DNA from: Gemmatimonadota bacterium
Lineage (GTDB): Bacteria > Gemmatimonadota > Gemmatimonadetes > Gemmatimonadales > GWC2-71-9
Length of the DNA: 64,000 nucleotides
NCBI GenBank assembly: GCA_003169895.1
Contig: PNAE01000012.1
Span: forward strand, 1-64,000
Direction of reading: 5' to 3'
Below are positions 25,218 to 34,386 of this stretch, piece by piece. Each line of letters starts with the position of its first letter. Within the stretch, counting starts at the first letter, position 1. A model generated the notes under the pieces. The model had not been told where the DNA came from, did no database searches, and saw nothing but the letters and a program-made list of their open reading frames with translations. The position numbers and the translations under genes are program-made.

Positions 25218-26746
25218 GGAGCCGGCCGGTCGCGAGCGTCGGCGCGGGATGAAAGGTCAGCGGGAAGCGGGATCGCGGCGTTGCTACGCGGTCCGAATCG
25301 ACTCGACGCGGTTGCGACCAGGAGCGTGAGCACCAGTCCCATCGGGACGTACCAGGGGAACGCCAATTGGCCGAGACCGGTCAGCCCGGTGATTCCCGCG
25401 GCCGCGAGGCGGGAGGCGAAAACGGTGACGAGCATGATCGCCATGGCCACGGAGGTGCCGACGATGACATCCCGTCCGTGCAGCCGCGGTCCGGCGGCGG
25501 TCAGCACGTAGGTTCCGAGCAGCGCGCCGTAGGTCACCGATGCGATCGACAGCGCGAGCACGACGACCGGCGTGCCGGTGCCACCGGTCCAGACACTGAA
25601 TCCGACGGCGGCGAGAATCAGCGCGGTGCCCCACGCGAACGAGACGATGCGTCCGACGCGCAGCAGCTTCACGGGATCACGTTCACCGGTCCACGATGCG
25701 TACTGGTCGTACGTCAGCGACGATGCCAGGGCGCTGATCGCCGACGAATGCGAACTCATCGCGGCCGCCAGAATCCCGGCGATTACCAGCCCGGATAAGC
25801 CAACTGGCAGGTGATGCAGCACGAATTCGCTGAACAATTGATCGGGGCCCACGCCAGCCGGAGCGTTCTGCGAGGCCCACAACGCCACACCGACCAGCAG
25901 GAAGAGGAGGAACTGCAGGATCACGAGCACGCCGGATCCGATTATGGCAACTCGCGCATCACGAAGCGAGCGCGTCGAGAGGAGTCGCTGCACAATCAGC
26001 TGATCCGTGCCGTGCGAGGCCGCTGACAGCAGCGCGCCGCCAATCAACCCACCGAGAAACGTGTATGGCGCGGTGAGCGAGAGATGAAAGTCGAACACGC
26101 GCAACTTTCCGGCGCCGCTCGCCAGCGACCAGGCATGGCCGGGGCCGCCGGCGAGGTGGATTGCGATCAGCAGCGCCGCGACGCCACCCGTGACGTACAC
26201 GCAGAGCTGGATCACGTCCGCCCAGATCACCGCCTTGATCCCCCCAAGCCACGTGTACACCAGGGTGATCGCGCCGAGCACGACGATCGCCGTCGGAACG
26301 GTCCAGCCGGTGAGCAGGGCCAGGGGGATCGCGCCGGCAAACACGCGTACGCCGTCGGCGAGAAACCTGGTGATCAGGAACACCAGCGACAGCATCCGGC
26401 GTGTCGGTGGTCCGAACCGGGTCTCCAGTCGAGCATACGCGGTCTCCTGTTCGCCACGGAAGTATCCCGGTAGCAGCCAGATCGCCACACCGATGCGACC
26501 GAACAGATAGCCGATCGGCAGCTGCAGGAACGTCAGGTCGCCACGCGCGCCAATGCCTGGAACCGAGATCACCGTGAGCGCCGAGGTCTCCGCCGCGACG
26601 ATCGACAGCATTACACTCCACGCAGGCAGGTTGCGTGCGCCAAGGAAGTAATCACTCGCGGACCGCTGACCCTGCGACATCCAGAAGCCGATGCCCAGCG
26701 TGGCGGCGAAATAGATGCCGATGACGGCGAGATCTATCGGGGACAC
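25214..26746 (-). CDS. Sodium:solute symporter (SSS family)
   Basis: The 510-residue membrane protein has about thirteen hydrophobic segments and SSS features: an N-terminal helix ending in GFWMSQGQRSASDYFLGARNLPAW, AETSALTVISVPG, and TWLGGIKAVIWADVIQL. Transport of a sugar or organic acid with sodium is expected. Being coupled by 4 bp to the amino-sugar kinase, it is a candidate importer for the kinase substrate. The start is GTG with GGAG five bases before it. A heptamer repeat begins about 15 bp upstream of the start. Confidence 0.88.
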   Translation of the reverse strand: MSPIDLAVIGIYFAATLGIGFWMSQGQRSASDYFLGARNLPAWSVMLSIVAAETSALTVISVPGIGARGDLTFLQLPIGYLFGRIGVAIWLLPGYFRGEQETAYARLETRFGPPTRRMLSLVFLITRFLADGVRVFAGAIPLALLTGWTVPTAIVVLGAITLVYTWLGGIKAVIWADVIQLCVYVTGGVAALLIAIHLAGGPGHAWSLASGAGKLRVFDFHLSLTAPYTFLGGLIGGALLSAASHGTDQLIVQRLLSTRSLRDARVAIIGSGVLVILQFLLFLLVGVALWASQNAPAGVGPDQLFSEFVLHHLPVGLSGLVIAGILAAAMSSHSSAISALASSLTYDQYASWTGERDPVKLLRVGRIVSFAWGTALILAAVGFSVWTGGTGTPVVVLALSIASVTYGALLGTYVLTAAGPRLHGRDVIVGTSVAMAIMLVTVFASRLAAAGITGLTGLGQLAFPWYVPMGLVLTLLVATASSRFGPRSNAAIPLPADLSSRADARDRPAP

Positions 26747-26761
26747 GGCGCTCCGTTACGA

Positions 26762-26910
26762 AAGGCGTGAGAGGTGAGAGGTAAGAGGTGAAAGGGACTG
26801 CCGTCAAGCACGCCGGGGGGGCACAGTGAAAGCTCCAGCCTGACAAATCAAAAGGGCTCCTTCAGCGGAGCCCCCTGTCACCTCTTACCGCTCACCGCTC
26901 ACGCCTTACG
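26762..26910. repeat. Heptamer inverted repeat, GTGAGAG family (locus D)
   Basis: The left arm 26762-26791 holds GTGAGAG, GTGAGAG, GTAAGAG and GTGAAAG. The right arm 26878-26910 holds the complementary CTCACCG/TTACCGC units and reaches the stop codon of the IscA/ErpA gene. The arms match over about 27 bases with two mismatches and are 86 bases apart. A normal terminator sits between them. Confidence 0.85.
26846..26873 (-). terminator. Rho-independent terminator of the IscA/ErpA gene
   Basis: On the minus strand a 7-bp stem (GGGCTCC with GGAGCCC) and a 6-base loop are followed by TTTTGATTT. It lies about 30 bp past the stop of the gene at 26906. Confidence 0.85.
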
Positions 26911-27280
26911 CGGTGAAGCTCGTTCCGCATCCGCAGCCGCCGGTCGCGTTGGGGTTGTTGAACGTGAAGCCGCTGCCTTGCATCGCAGTGACGTAGTCGA
27001 TCGTCACGCCGGACAGGTACTGCGCCGAGAATGCGTCTATGAAGACACGAATCCCGTTGAGCTCGGCGGTGAGGTCATCGTCGGCGGCGTGGTCTTCGAT
27101 GTTGAGGGAATACTTGAACCCCGAGCAGCCGCCGGGAAGCACCGACACGCGCAGCCCGCCGGCGTCAGTCGAGACGTTCTCGGCCGCGATGAACTTGCGG
27201 ACTTCGGCGGCGGCCTGGTCCGTGAGATTGAGTACGAAGCCCTCGGGGAGGGCTTGGGTTTCGGTGGTGCCCGGTGCCAT
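26906..27280 (-). CDS. A-type iron-sulfur carrier, IscA/ErpA/HesB family
   Basis: The 124-residue protein carries iron-sulfur clusters to target enzymes. The three conserved cysteines are visible: one in VLPGGCSGFKY and two in TGGCGCGTSF near the C-terminus. The first 15 residues are an extra non-conserved extension. GCAGGAG is at normal distance before the ATG. It is transcribed alone and ends at a clear terminator. ErpA is the most likely subfamily but paralogues are hard to separate by eye. Confidence 0.9.
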   Translation of the reverse strand: MAPGTTETQALPEGFVLNLTDQAAAEVRKFIAAENVSTDAGGLRVSVLPGGCSGFKYSLNIEDHAADDDLTAELNGIRVFIDAFSAQYLSGVTIDYVTAMQGSGFTFNNPNATGGCGCGTSFTA

Positions 27281-27417
27281 GGTCTGCTCCTGCTGCAGGT
27301 ACGGTTGAAGCTACGCCGGATGGGGCCTGTCGGTCAATCAGGCCGAATTGGCGCCATCGGTGGCCGCTCCTGGTCACTGACAGTGAACGATCTCCGGCTC
27401 CGCGGAGTTCCGAATGC

Positions 27418-29499
27418 TTATCGCAGCGCCTTCAGGAGGTAGGTAAAGGTCACCGCAAGCATCCGGGCCCGCTGTTCCGGGGTGTCGCCCGCGCCATGGC
27501 CGCCTTCGGTGTTCTCGAAGAAGTACACCGGGTAGCCCATCGCCTCCATTTTCGCGGCCATCTTGCGCGCATGGGCTGGGCCGACCCGGTCGTCGCTCGT
27601 CGTGGTGGTGAACAGCACCGGCGGGTACCTCCGGTTCGGAAAGACGTTCTGGTACGGCGAGTACTTCGAGATGTACGCCCACTGCGCCGGCACGTCCGGA
27701 TCGCCATACTCGTCGATCCAGCTCGCCCCGGCCGACATCTTGGTATACCGGCGCATGTCGAGCAGCGGCACTTCGTCGGCGACTGCCGCGAAGAGGTCCG
27801 GACGCTGGGTGAACGCCGCTCCCACGAGGAGCCCGCCGTTGCTCCCTCCGATGATGCCGAGATGGGCCGGCGAGGTCACCTTGCGGGCGATCAGGTCGAG
27901 AGCGACCGCAATGAAGTCATCATAGGATCGCTGTTTGTTCTCCTGCTGTGCCGCGCGATGCCACGCCGGGCCGAACTCACCGCCGCCACGGATGTTCGCC
28001 AGCACGTAGACGCCGCCGCGCTCCAGCCAGGCGGATCCCGTGAACGGATCATAGCCCGGCAGCACGGACACCTGGAACCCACCGTACGCACTGAGGAGCG
28101 TGTGTTGCTGGCCATCGAACGGCATGTCCGCGCGATGCACGATGAAATACGGGATGTGTGTCCCGTCCGGGGAGGTGGCCTCGAACTGACCGACCACGAG
28201 CCCGTTGGCGTCGAACATCGCCGGCAGGCGGGTCACCTCCCTGATCGTGCCGTCATCGGCTGCCGAAAGCAGGGTGGTCGGCTGCAGGAACGAGGTCGAC
28301 GAGAAGAAGTAGCTGTCGGTCGCGTCCGATGCGTCGGCGACGCTGACGTCGCCGAACTCGGGAGCGGGAACCTTCGTGCCAGACCACCGTTCGCCGACGT
28401 AGCGGTAGCGGTGGAGTTCGCTGCGCACGTTGTTGAGCAACTTGACGAGCAACTGCGTCCGGGTCGTGGTGATGGATTCGATCGTTCGTCTGGCATTCGG
28501 CGTTACGATCGCCTGAAACGTCCGGCTTCCGGCCAGGAACCGGCGATACCCAATGCTGATGAGCGCGCCCTGCGGATAGGTCTGCGTCCCGGGCTTCCAA
28601 TCGGAGCGCAGATACACCACCAACTGGGCGCCGACAGTATAGAAGTCCGCATCCAGCGGAATGTCGAGCAATCGGAGCCTACCCGCCTCGATCACGCGTG
28701 AGGTGCTGTGGAAGAACGTGATTCCTTCGCTGACCACCGGGACCCGACGGCCATCAACCCGGGTGGTGCCCACGCCGACGCTCACGTCCGAGGGTTTCCC
28801 CTCGAAGAGTGTCTCTGCCTGCGCCAGCGGCGTGCCACGGTGCCAGGTCTTCGCGATCCGAGGATAGCCGGAGGTCGTCATCGTGCCGGGCCCGAAGTTG
28901 GTCGCCACCAGGAGCGTGTTGTCATTCGTCCAAGTCGCGTTGCCCTTCGCCTCCGGAAGGAAGAATCCTCCGGTCACGAACGCTCTGGCCACGGCGTCAA
29001 ACTCGCGCATCTCGATCGCGTCGCCGCCCCCGCGCGACAGCGAGATGAGGCACCGGTGATATGCCGGCGGAAGGCAGTCGGCGCCTTTCCACGCCCAGGT
29101 GACTTTCTCCGCCGCCGACAACGAATCGATGTCGAGCACCGTTTCCCAGCGCGGATGGCCGCTGAGGTACGACGCCGGCGTGGTCCGACGCCAGAGTCCG
29201 CGCGGATTCTTCGCATCCGTCCAGAAGTTGTAGATCAGGTTGCCGCGCCGGTCTGGAAACGCGATGCGCGTAGTTGAGTTCAGGATGGCGAGGTCACGCG
29301 TGTAGACGGAGTCGAACGTGGGGTCGGCCTTCAGCGCGGCGAGGGTGCCCTGGTCGTGCGCGTTGACCCAGGCCATCGATTTCTCGCCATGGATGTTCTC
29401 GAGCCAGAGGAACGGGTCCTGCGGCTCCTGGGCCGCCGCCCGGCCAATTAGCAGCGCGAAGGGGAGTGCGAGCGTCACGAGCGAGCGGATCGATTTCAT
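27418..29499 (-). CDS. Secreted prolyl oligopeptidase, S9A family
   Basis: The 693-residue peptidase has a signal peptide (MKSIRSLVTLALPFALLIG, then AAAQ), an N-terminal propeller starting QDPFLWLENIHGEKSMAWV, and a C-terminal alpha/beta hydrolase domain. The catalytic residues are visible: Ser in GGSNGGLLVGA, Asp in SDDRVGPAHARK and His in EGGHGAGD. It should cleave short proline-containing peptides in the periplasm. I chose the ATG at 29499, not 29535, because it opens the signal peptide and avoids overlap with the next gene. Confidence 0.92.
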   Translation of the reverse strand: MKSIRSLVTLALPFALLIGRAAAQEPQDPFLWLENIHGEKSMAWVNAHDQGTLAALKADPTFDSVYTRDLAILNSTTRIAFPDRRGNLIYNFWTDAKNPRGLWRRTTPASYLSGHPRWETVLDIDSLSAAEKVTWAWKGADCLPPAYHRCLISLSRGGGDAIEMREFDAVARAFVTGGFFLPEAKGNATWTNDNTLLVATNFGPGTMTTSGYPRIAKTWHRGTPLAQAETLFEGKPSDVSVGVGTTRVDGRRVPVVSEGITFFHSTSRVIEAGRLRLLDIPLDADFYTVGAQLVVYLRSDWKPGTQTYPQGALISIGYRRFLAGSRTFQAIVTPNARRTIESITTTRTQLLVKLLNNVRSELHRYRYVGERWSGTKVPAPEFGDVSVADASDATDSYFFSSTSFLQPTTLLSAADDGTIREVTRLPAMFDANGLVVGQFEATSPDGTHIPYFIVHRADMPFDGQQHTLLSAYGGFQVSVLPGYDPFTGSAWLERGGVYVLANIRGGGEFGPAWHRAAQQENKQRSYDDFIAVALDLIARKVTSPAHLGIIGGSNGGLLVGAAFTQRPDLFAAVADEVPLLDMRRYTKMSAGASWIDEYGDPDVPAQWAYISKYSPYQNVFPNRRYPPVLFTTTTSDDRVGPAHARKMAAKMEAMGYPVYFFENTEGGHGAGDTPEQRARMLAVTFTYLLKALR

Positions 29500-29518
29500 G
29501 GGTGCGCCTTTCGATCGA

Positions 29519-30907
29519 TTATCGCGGTTGGGCATCGGGAAACAGGCTTTGCATCACCGCATCCGCCACGGCGGCGCGAATCAGCCCGAACTTCGGCGTG
29601 TTTCGCGTGGGATTCACCCGGTTGGTGAGCAGGACGATGACGATGTCCCGTTCGGGGTCGATCCAGATCGACGTCCCGGTGAACCCGGTGTGGCCGAAGC
29701 TCCGCGCCGACATGTAATTGCCGGCCGAGGACACGACCGACGGCGTGTCCCAGCCGATCGCGCGTGACGATCCTTCGGGGTGGTCTTGCCGTATGGTCCA
29801 GGTGGCGAATTCGGCCGGCGGCTGCAATGGACCGTCGAACCGCCGTCGCAGGGATCCCGCCAGGGCCCACTCACCGAAGCGCAGGAGGTCGTCGGCGTCG
29901 CCGAATAATCCGGCGTGTCCCGACACCCCACCCAACCACCACGCGTTCTCATCATGCACCTCGCCGCGCAACGCCGCCGCGCCGCGAAACGGCATCGCTT
30001 CGATCTCGGTCGGCGCGATCTCGTCACGCCAGCTGCGCGGCGGGAGAAAGCGCGTTCGCGTGAGACCGAGCGGGCGGGTGACCCGTTCCGCAAACAGTCG
30101 GTCGAGTCGCTTGTGGTACAGCTTCTCCACGATCGCGGCCAGCGTGATCGCGCTGAGATCGGAATAGACGAAGCGCGCGCCGGGCACGGTGTCGAGATTG
30201 GCGGCGAGCGCGGTCTTGATCGCTGTGCGGCGGCGATGACTCCCTTTCCATAACGGTGGCACCGGGTCGGGCGGCAATCCGCTGTCATGCAACAGCAGGT
30301 CGCGCACGGTGATGTGCGACTTGTCGCCCCTGCCGCGGGCGAACAGGGGGAGATAGTGCACCACCGGAGTGTCGAGATCGAGCTTGTGTTCCTCGACGGC
30401 AAACATCGCCACCGTCGTCAGTGCGACGACCTTGGTCAGCGACGCCACGTCGTAAAGCGTGCGCCCATCCGGTGGTCGCGGATCATCCACCGCGAGTTGC
30501 CCCACTGCGTGTTCGAAATGCTGGCCACGCCACGAAACCGCCAGCACCGCTCCCGGCGCGGCACCCGCCGCGATGGCCGAATCGAGCGTGCGGGCGGCCG
30601 GCTCAAGCTGCATTGACAATGTGGCACTCAGGGGAATGGGGTCGGTGCGCGGCGGGGCGGAAGGATTGCACGCTGCCGCAACCACCGACAGCGCCGCCCA
30701 GACCGGTCGCGAGGCCTCCCTTCGGGCCGCTGCGAATCGCAGGCGCGGCCGCCGGGAGCACTGCGCGCGAGGCGAGAACCATGGATGGTGGCCGCTGGCG
30801 ATCCGAGGCGTCCCTGTAGGAGCCTCGTGCCCCTTCTGGGCTGCGATTCCGCGCGCCCACGTCATCATTTCGCTCTCGCCCCAATGCTCGTGGCCCGTGC
30901 GCGTCAT
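29519..30907 (-). CDS. Serine hydrolase of the beta-lactamase/AmpC-like family
   Basis: The 462-residue product has the class C-like motifs SLTK (nucleophile Ser and Lys), YSD and HTGFTG in the expected order. Such proteins include D-aminopeptidases, esterases and AmpH-type carboxypeptidases. A lipoprotein signal seems to end at SVVAAAC, but it lies about 75 residues after the ATG. That ATG overlaps the GH3 stop as ATGA. The true start may therefore be a later unusual codon. The position behind a NagZ-like gene suggests a role in cell-wall turnover. Confidence 0.82.
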   Translation of the reverse strand: MTRTGHEHWGESEMMTWARGIAAQKGHEAPTGTPRIASGHHPWFSPRAQCSRRPRLRFAAARREASRPVWAALSVVAAACNPSAPPRTDPIPLSATLSMQLEPAARTLDSAIAAGAAPGAVLAVSWRGQHFEHAVGQLAVDDPRPPDGRTLYDVASLTKVVALTTVAMFAVEEHKLDLDTPVVHYLPLFARGRGDKSHITVRDLLLHDSGLPPDPVPPLWKGSHRRRTAIKTALAANLDTVPGARFVYSDLSAITLAAIVEKLYHKRLDRLFAERVTRPLGLTRTRFLPPRSWRDEIAPTEIEAMPFRGAAALRGEVHDENAWWLGGVSGHAGLFGDADDLLRFGEWALAGSLRRRFDGPLQPPAEFATWTIRQDHPEGSSRAIGWDTPSVVSSAGNYMSARSFGHTGFTGTSIWIDPERDIVIVLLTNRVNPTRNTPKFGLIRAAVADAVMQSLFPDAQPR

Positions 30908-32685
30908 GGGGCGTCGCGCTGCAACCCGGTCCCGATCGGCCACGCCGGCGGAATCAGGATCGGCGACCTGCCGGTGATGGCCGCGCCCGTGAGCGCGTTC
31001 GCCACCGCCGTCTCACTCGCCGTGGTCGCCGTCCACGCGAGCAGGTAGGACGGCACGCCGGGCACCTGTGAAATCAGGTACGGCGAGCCGAAGGAAATGA
31101 GCACCGTGGGTTGCCGCGCAGCGATCGTGTTGATCGCCTGCGCCGCTCCATCCGGCAGGGCGATCGTGCCCTTGCCCGAGCTGACCCGCACCGATGCGGC
31201 GATCAGCGCGACCGCCGTGGGATCGATGAGTTGCAGCACGGAGTCGCGCACGGCGGAATCCGCTTGCAACGGCAGTGTCATCTGCCGCACGGTGAAGCCC
31301 TTGCGGCGCAATTCGCTCGCGAGCGTGGGACCAAGGGTGGTGCCCGTCTCTGCCATCACGACCAGGGTGAGGTTCTGGGCCTGGGCACGCAGCTGGTCGA
31401 CCGTGCCGAGCGAGTCCTTGAGGAGCGTGATCGATCGCTGGGTTGTCTCCGCGCCGATTCGCCGGAATTCCGCCTGGCCGACCACCGCCGCGATATGGTC
31501 GAGGTTGACCTCGCGATGCTGGAACAAGCCGAGGCGTTCCTTCATTTCCAGGATTCGGCGTACCGACTGGTCAACGCGTTCGCGCGTGATCCGTCCGGTC
31601 TCTACTGCGTGCACCATCGCGTCGATGGCGCGGCCCGCGTCGGTGGGCATCAACAGCAGATCGGACCCCGCGAGAAAGGCGAGCACCGGCGCTTCATCGG
31701 CGCCAACCTCCTTGACGATGGCGCCCATGTTGAGCGCATCGGTCGTGATCAGCCCAGTGAAGTGCAGCGAGTCACGGAGGATACCCGTCAGAATCGGCGG
31801 GGAGAGCGTGCCGGGACGGTTCTGGCCGGGGTCGAGGGCCGGCAGCGCGATGTGCGCCGACATCACCGCATCGACACCGGCGGCGATGGCGGCACGGAAC
31901 GGCACCAGCTCCAGCGTGTCGAAGCGCGTCCACCCTGCGGTGATGGTCGGCAAGGACAGGTGCGAATCGGTCTCGGTATCGCCGTGCCCGGGGAAGTGCT
32001 TGGCGGTCGCGAACATGCCGTTGTCGCGGATGCCGCGGATGGTTGCCGCCACGAAACGTGCCACCACCTGGGGATCGCCGCCGAAAGAGCGGGTATTGAT
32101 GATCGGATTGTTCGGGTTGCTGTTGACGTCCGCCACCGGGGCGAAGGCGAGATGGATCCCGACCGCGCGCCCTTCAAGGGCCGTGATCCGTCCCATCTGA
32201 TACGCGTCGTCCTCGCGGCCGCCGGCGCCGATCCCCATCTGCGTCGGGAACGCCGTACCGCCAACGAACCGGAGGGTCGTCCCACCCTCGAGATCGCTGG
32301 CGACCAGGAGGGGGAGTGGCGCGGCGCGCTGCAAGGCATTCAACTTCGCGGCGATTTCCGTCGGTGACCCGATCGACATGATGATGCCGCCGACCTTGAG
32401 CGAATCGACCCACAGCAGCGCCTGCTGCATCTCGGCGCCATCGATTGGTTCATACCCGCCGGCGATCCAGGGCATGACGAGCTGCGCCACCTTGTCGCGC
32501 AGTGACAGCGAATCGAGCAGGCGCTGGACGCGCGCCGCGCCGGGGCCGGTAATCGGCCGGATCTCGGGCCGCCGCTCGGGCAGCCGGGGCGGGTGCATCA
32601 CCGGTTGGGGCACTGCCTCCGGCACCCCGTGACCGCATGACGCCACTAAGACCAGGATGGCAAACAGTGAGAGGGGTCGATGCAT
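30904..32685 (-). CDS. GH3 beta-N-acetylhexosaminidase, NagZ-like lipoprotein
   Basis: The 593-residue enzyme begins MHRPLSLFAILVLVASC, a lipoprotein signal. The GH3 domain carries the NagZ-type dyad loop KHFPGHGDTETDSH and the nucleophile segment LITTDALNMGAI. It should release N-acetylglucosamine from cell-wall fragments. Unlike E. coli NagZ it has a second C-terminal domain of about 190 residues, typical of secreted bacterial forms. Its ATG abuts the divergent DUF1343 start in the palindrome ATGCAT. It overlaps the serine hydrolase by 4 bp. Confidence 0.9.
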   Translation of the reverse strand: MHRPLSLFAILVLVASCGHGVPEAVPQPVMHPPRLPERRPEIRPITGPGAARVQRLLDSLSLRDKVAQLVMPWIAGGYEPIDGAEMQQALLWVDSLKVGGIIMSIGSPTEIAAKLNALQRAAPLPLLVASDLEGGTTLRFVGGTAFPTQMGIGAGGREDDAYQMGRITALEGRAVGIHLAFAPVADVNSNPNNPIINTRSFGGDPQVVARFVAATIRGIRDNGMFATAKHFPGHGDTETDSHLSLPTITAGWTRFDTLELVPFRAAIAAGVDAVMSAHIALPALDPGQNRPGTLSPPILTGILRDSLHFTGLITTDALNMGAIVKEVGADEAPVLAFLAGSDLLLMPTDAGRAIDAMVHAVETGRITRERVDQSVRRILEMKERLGLFQHREVNLDHIAAVVGQAEFRRIGAETTQRSITLLKDSLGTVDQLRAQAQNLTLVVMAETGTTLGPTLASELRRKGFTVRQMTLPLQADSAVRDSVLQLIDPTAVALIAASVRVSSGKGTIALPDGAAQAINTIAARQPTVLISFGSPYLISQVPGVPSYLLAWTATTASETAVANALTGAAITGRSPILIPPAWPIGTGLQRDAP

Positions 32686-33930
32686 CGCAGTCGTGTTGAA
32701 AGAGTGAAATGGTCCGCGTTCAGCGTGTGCTGTATCGGCTGCGCCGGTGCCACCGCTGCGGCGCCACCAATCCCGCGCTCCCCCACGCGCCCCGGCATCG
32801 ACGTGCTGCTGAGCGACTCGGCGGCGCTGGTGCGCGGCAAGCGCATCGGCTTCGTGACCAACGTCGCGGCGGTCGATGCGCGAGGAACGAGCGCGATCAC
32901 CCGGCTTCGCGCCGAGGCTGTTCATCTGGTCGCGTTGTTCGCACCCGAGCACGGCCTGACCCAAGCCGCCGCGCCGGGCGAACACGTGGCTTCTGGGGTC
33001 GATTCCAGCACCAACACTCCAATCTACTCGCTGTATGGACCGACTGTCGCCCCGACGGACGCGATGCTCGCGGGCATCGACGTGTTGCTCGTGGACCTCC
33101 CGGACGTGGGCGCGCGCTACTACACGTATCTCGCCACGACCGTGGCGGTGATGAAGGCGGCCGCTGCCCACGGTATACCGGTCGTGATCCTCGATCGCCC
33201 CAACCCGATCGGCGGGGCGGTGCAGGGGAACATCCTCGATACCACGTTCACGTCGATGGTCGGCCGACTCGCCGTGCCGATGCGGCACGGTCTCACGCTT
33301 GGCGAGGAGGCGCGTCTCGCGCGCGCCGATCTCCGCATCCCCGTCGAGTTGCATGTCATCCCGGTGGCCGGCTGGCGGCGCGACATGTTCCTCGACGCGA
33401 CCGGACTGCCGTTCCGCGCGCCGAGTCCGAATCTGCAGGACCTCGAGGCGCTATTCGACTATCCGGGAACCTGCCTGTTCGAAGGAACGGCGCTGTCAGT
33501 CGGACGCGGCAGCGACGCCCCGTTTCACCAGATCGGGGCGCCGTGGCTCGACACCGCCGCCGTGCTCACGAGGCTCCGGGCGGCATGGTTGCCTGGCGTG
33601 ACCTTCGCGGGCGTGATGTTCACGCCGCACCAGCCTGGCGACCGGAAGTTCGCGGACACAACCCTCGCCGGCATCCGGCTCACGGTCACCGACCGCAAGA
33701 CATTCGACCCGACGCGTACCGCGGTGTTCATGCTGGCGATCATTCGGTCAGTTCATCCTGACCTGATCCGGATCGGCGCAACGTTCGACCGGCTCGCTGG
33801 TGGGCCGCTCCTGCGTGAGGCGCTCATGCGTGGCGACGACCCCCAGCGCATTGTTGCATCGTGGCAATCGGGGCTTCGGGCATTCCGGGAGCGGGTGCGG
33901 CCGTTTCTGATCTACCAGCCGGTGTTGTAG
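32680..33930 (+). CDS. DUF1343 protein, NamZ-like exo-beta-N-acetylmuramidase
   Basis: The 416-residue protein has an N-terminal signal (hydrophobic part SAFSVCCIGCAGATA) and the DUF1343/GH171 pattern: RIGFVTNVAAVDARG, LFAPEHGLTQAAAPGEHV, VDLPDVGARYYTYL, ILDRPNPIGG and PSPNLQDLEALFDYPGTC. The Bacillus subtilis NamZ of this family removes terminal MurNAc from peptidoglycan. GAGAGG before the ATG supports this start; GTG 32704 is the alternative. Its divergent partner is the NagZ-like GH3, so the pair could dismantle glycan chains. Confidence 0.88.
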   Translation: MHRSRVERVKWSAFSVCCIGCAGATAAAPPIPRSPTRPGIDVLLSDSAALVRGKRIGFVTNVAAVDARGTSAITRLRAEAVHLVALFAPEHGLTQAAAPGEHVASGVDSSTNTPIYSLYGPTVAPTDAMLAGIDVLLVDLPDVGARYYTYLATTVAVMKAAAAHGIPVVILDRPNPIGGAVQGNILDTTFTSMVGRLAVPMRHGLTLGEEARLARADLRIPVELHVIPVAGWRRDMFLDATGLPFRAPSPNLQDLEALFDYPGTCLFEGTALSVGRGSDAPFHQIGAPWLDTAAVLTRLRAAWLPGVTFAGVMFTPHQPGDRKFADTTLAGIRLTVTDRKTFDPTRTAVFMLAIIRSVHPDLIRIGATFDRLAGGPLLREALMRGDDPQRIVASWQSGLRAFRERVRPFLIYQPVL

Positions 33931-33940
33931 TGGCTGCGAT

Positions 33941-34030
33941 CGGCTTTGCATGAGGGTTTTGAGTGGATCAGGCGGATCCGCTTCATCCGTTCAATCCGCC
34001 TCGTCCGGTTGAACCACCCATGCAAAGCCG
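33941..34030. repeat. Nonamer-based inverted repeat between convergent genes
   Basis: CGGCTTTGCATG at 33941-33952 returns as its complement at 34019-34030. Inside lie tandem nine-base units (ATCCGCTTC, ATCCGTTCA, ATCCGCCTC, GTCCGGTTG) at 33976-34011 with complementary units to the left. The stem is long but imperfect. A TTCTTTT follows on the plus strand, so it may also end the DUF1343 transcript. Confidence 0.75.
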
Positions 34031-34041
34031 ACCGGTTCTTT

Positions 34042-34386
34042 TCAAACGCTCGCAACCGACTCCGAGATCATCTTCCGCACGCCGACCCCGACGTACGTTC
34101 CGATGAATGCTGGAATTAGCGCGATCAGCGTTCCCCAGTTGAACGGTTGCGCTGGTCCGCGGGCGAGCCCCAGGCGTGGAGCGCCGTTGTCCCCAATGAG
34201 GATAGAGAGTCCCAGGATCAGCGCCCATCGCCATGCACCGCCTGGCCAGATCGCGCCGAGAATGAACCCGCCTACCAGCAAGACCAGGACGACGGCCTGC
34301 ACCTCGTCATTGTGCAGGTCGACGGAGACCGCGAAGCAGCCGACTGCGACGGCGAGTGCGGACGGAATGAGTGTACGGGTGAGCAT
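34042..34386 (-). CDS. Small membrane protein, function unknown
   Basis: The 114-residue product has about four hydrophobic segments, among them TLIPSALAVAVGCFAV, AVVLVLLVGGFILGAIWPG and LIALIPAFIGTYVGVG. It has a positively charged beginning and no recognisable motif. It is transcribed alone. The ATG at 34386 is preferred over the GTG at 34395, though neither has a good ribosome site. Homologues are probably small conserved hypotheticals. Confidence 0.55.
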   Translation of the reverse strand: MLTRTLIPSALAVAVGCFAVSVDLHNDEVQAVVLVLLVGGFILGAIWPGGAWRWALILGLSILIGDNGAPRLGLARGPAQPFNWGTLIALIPAFIGTYVGVGVRKMISESVASV

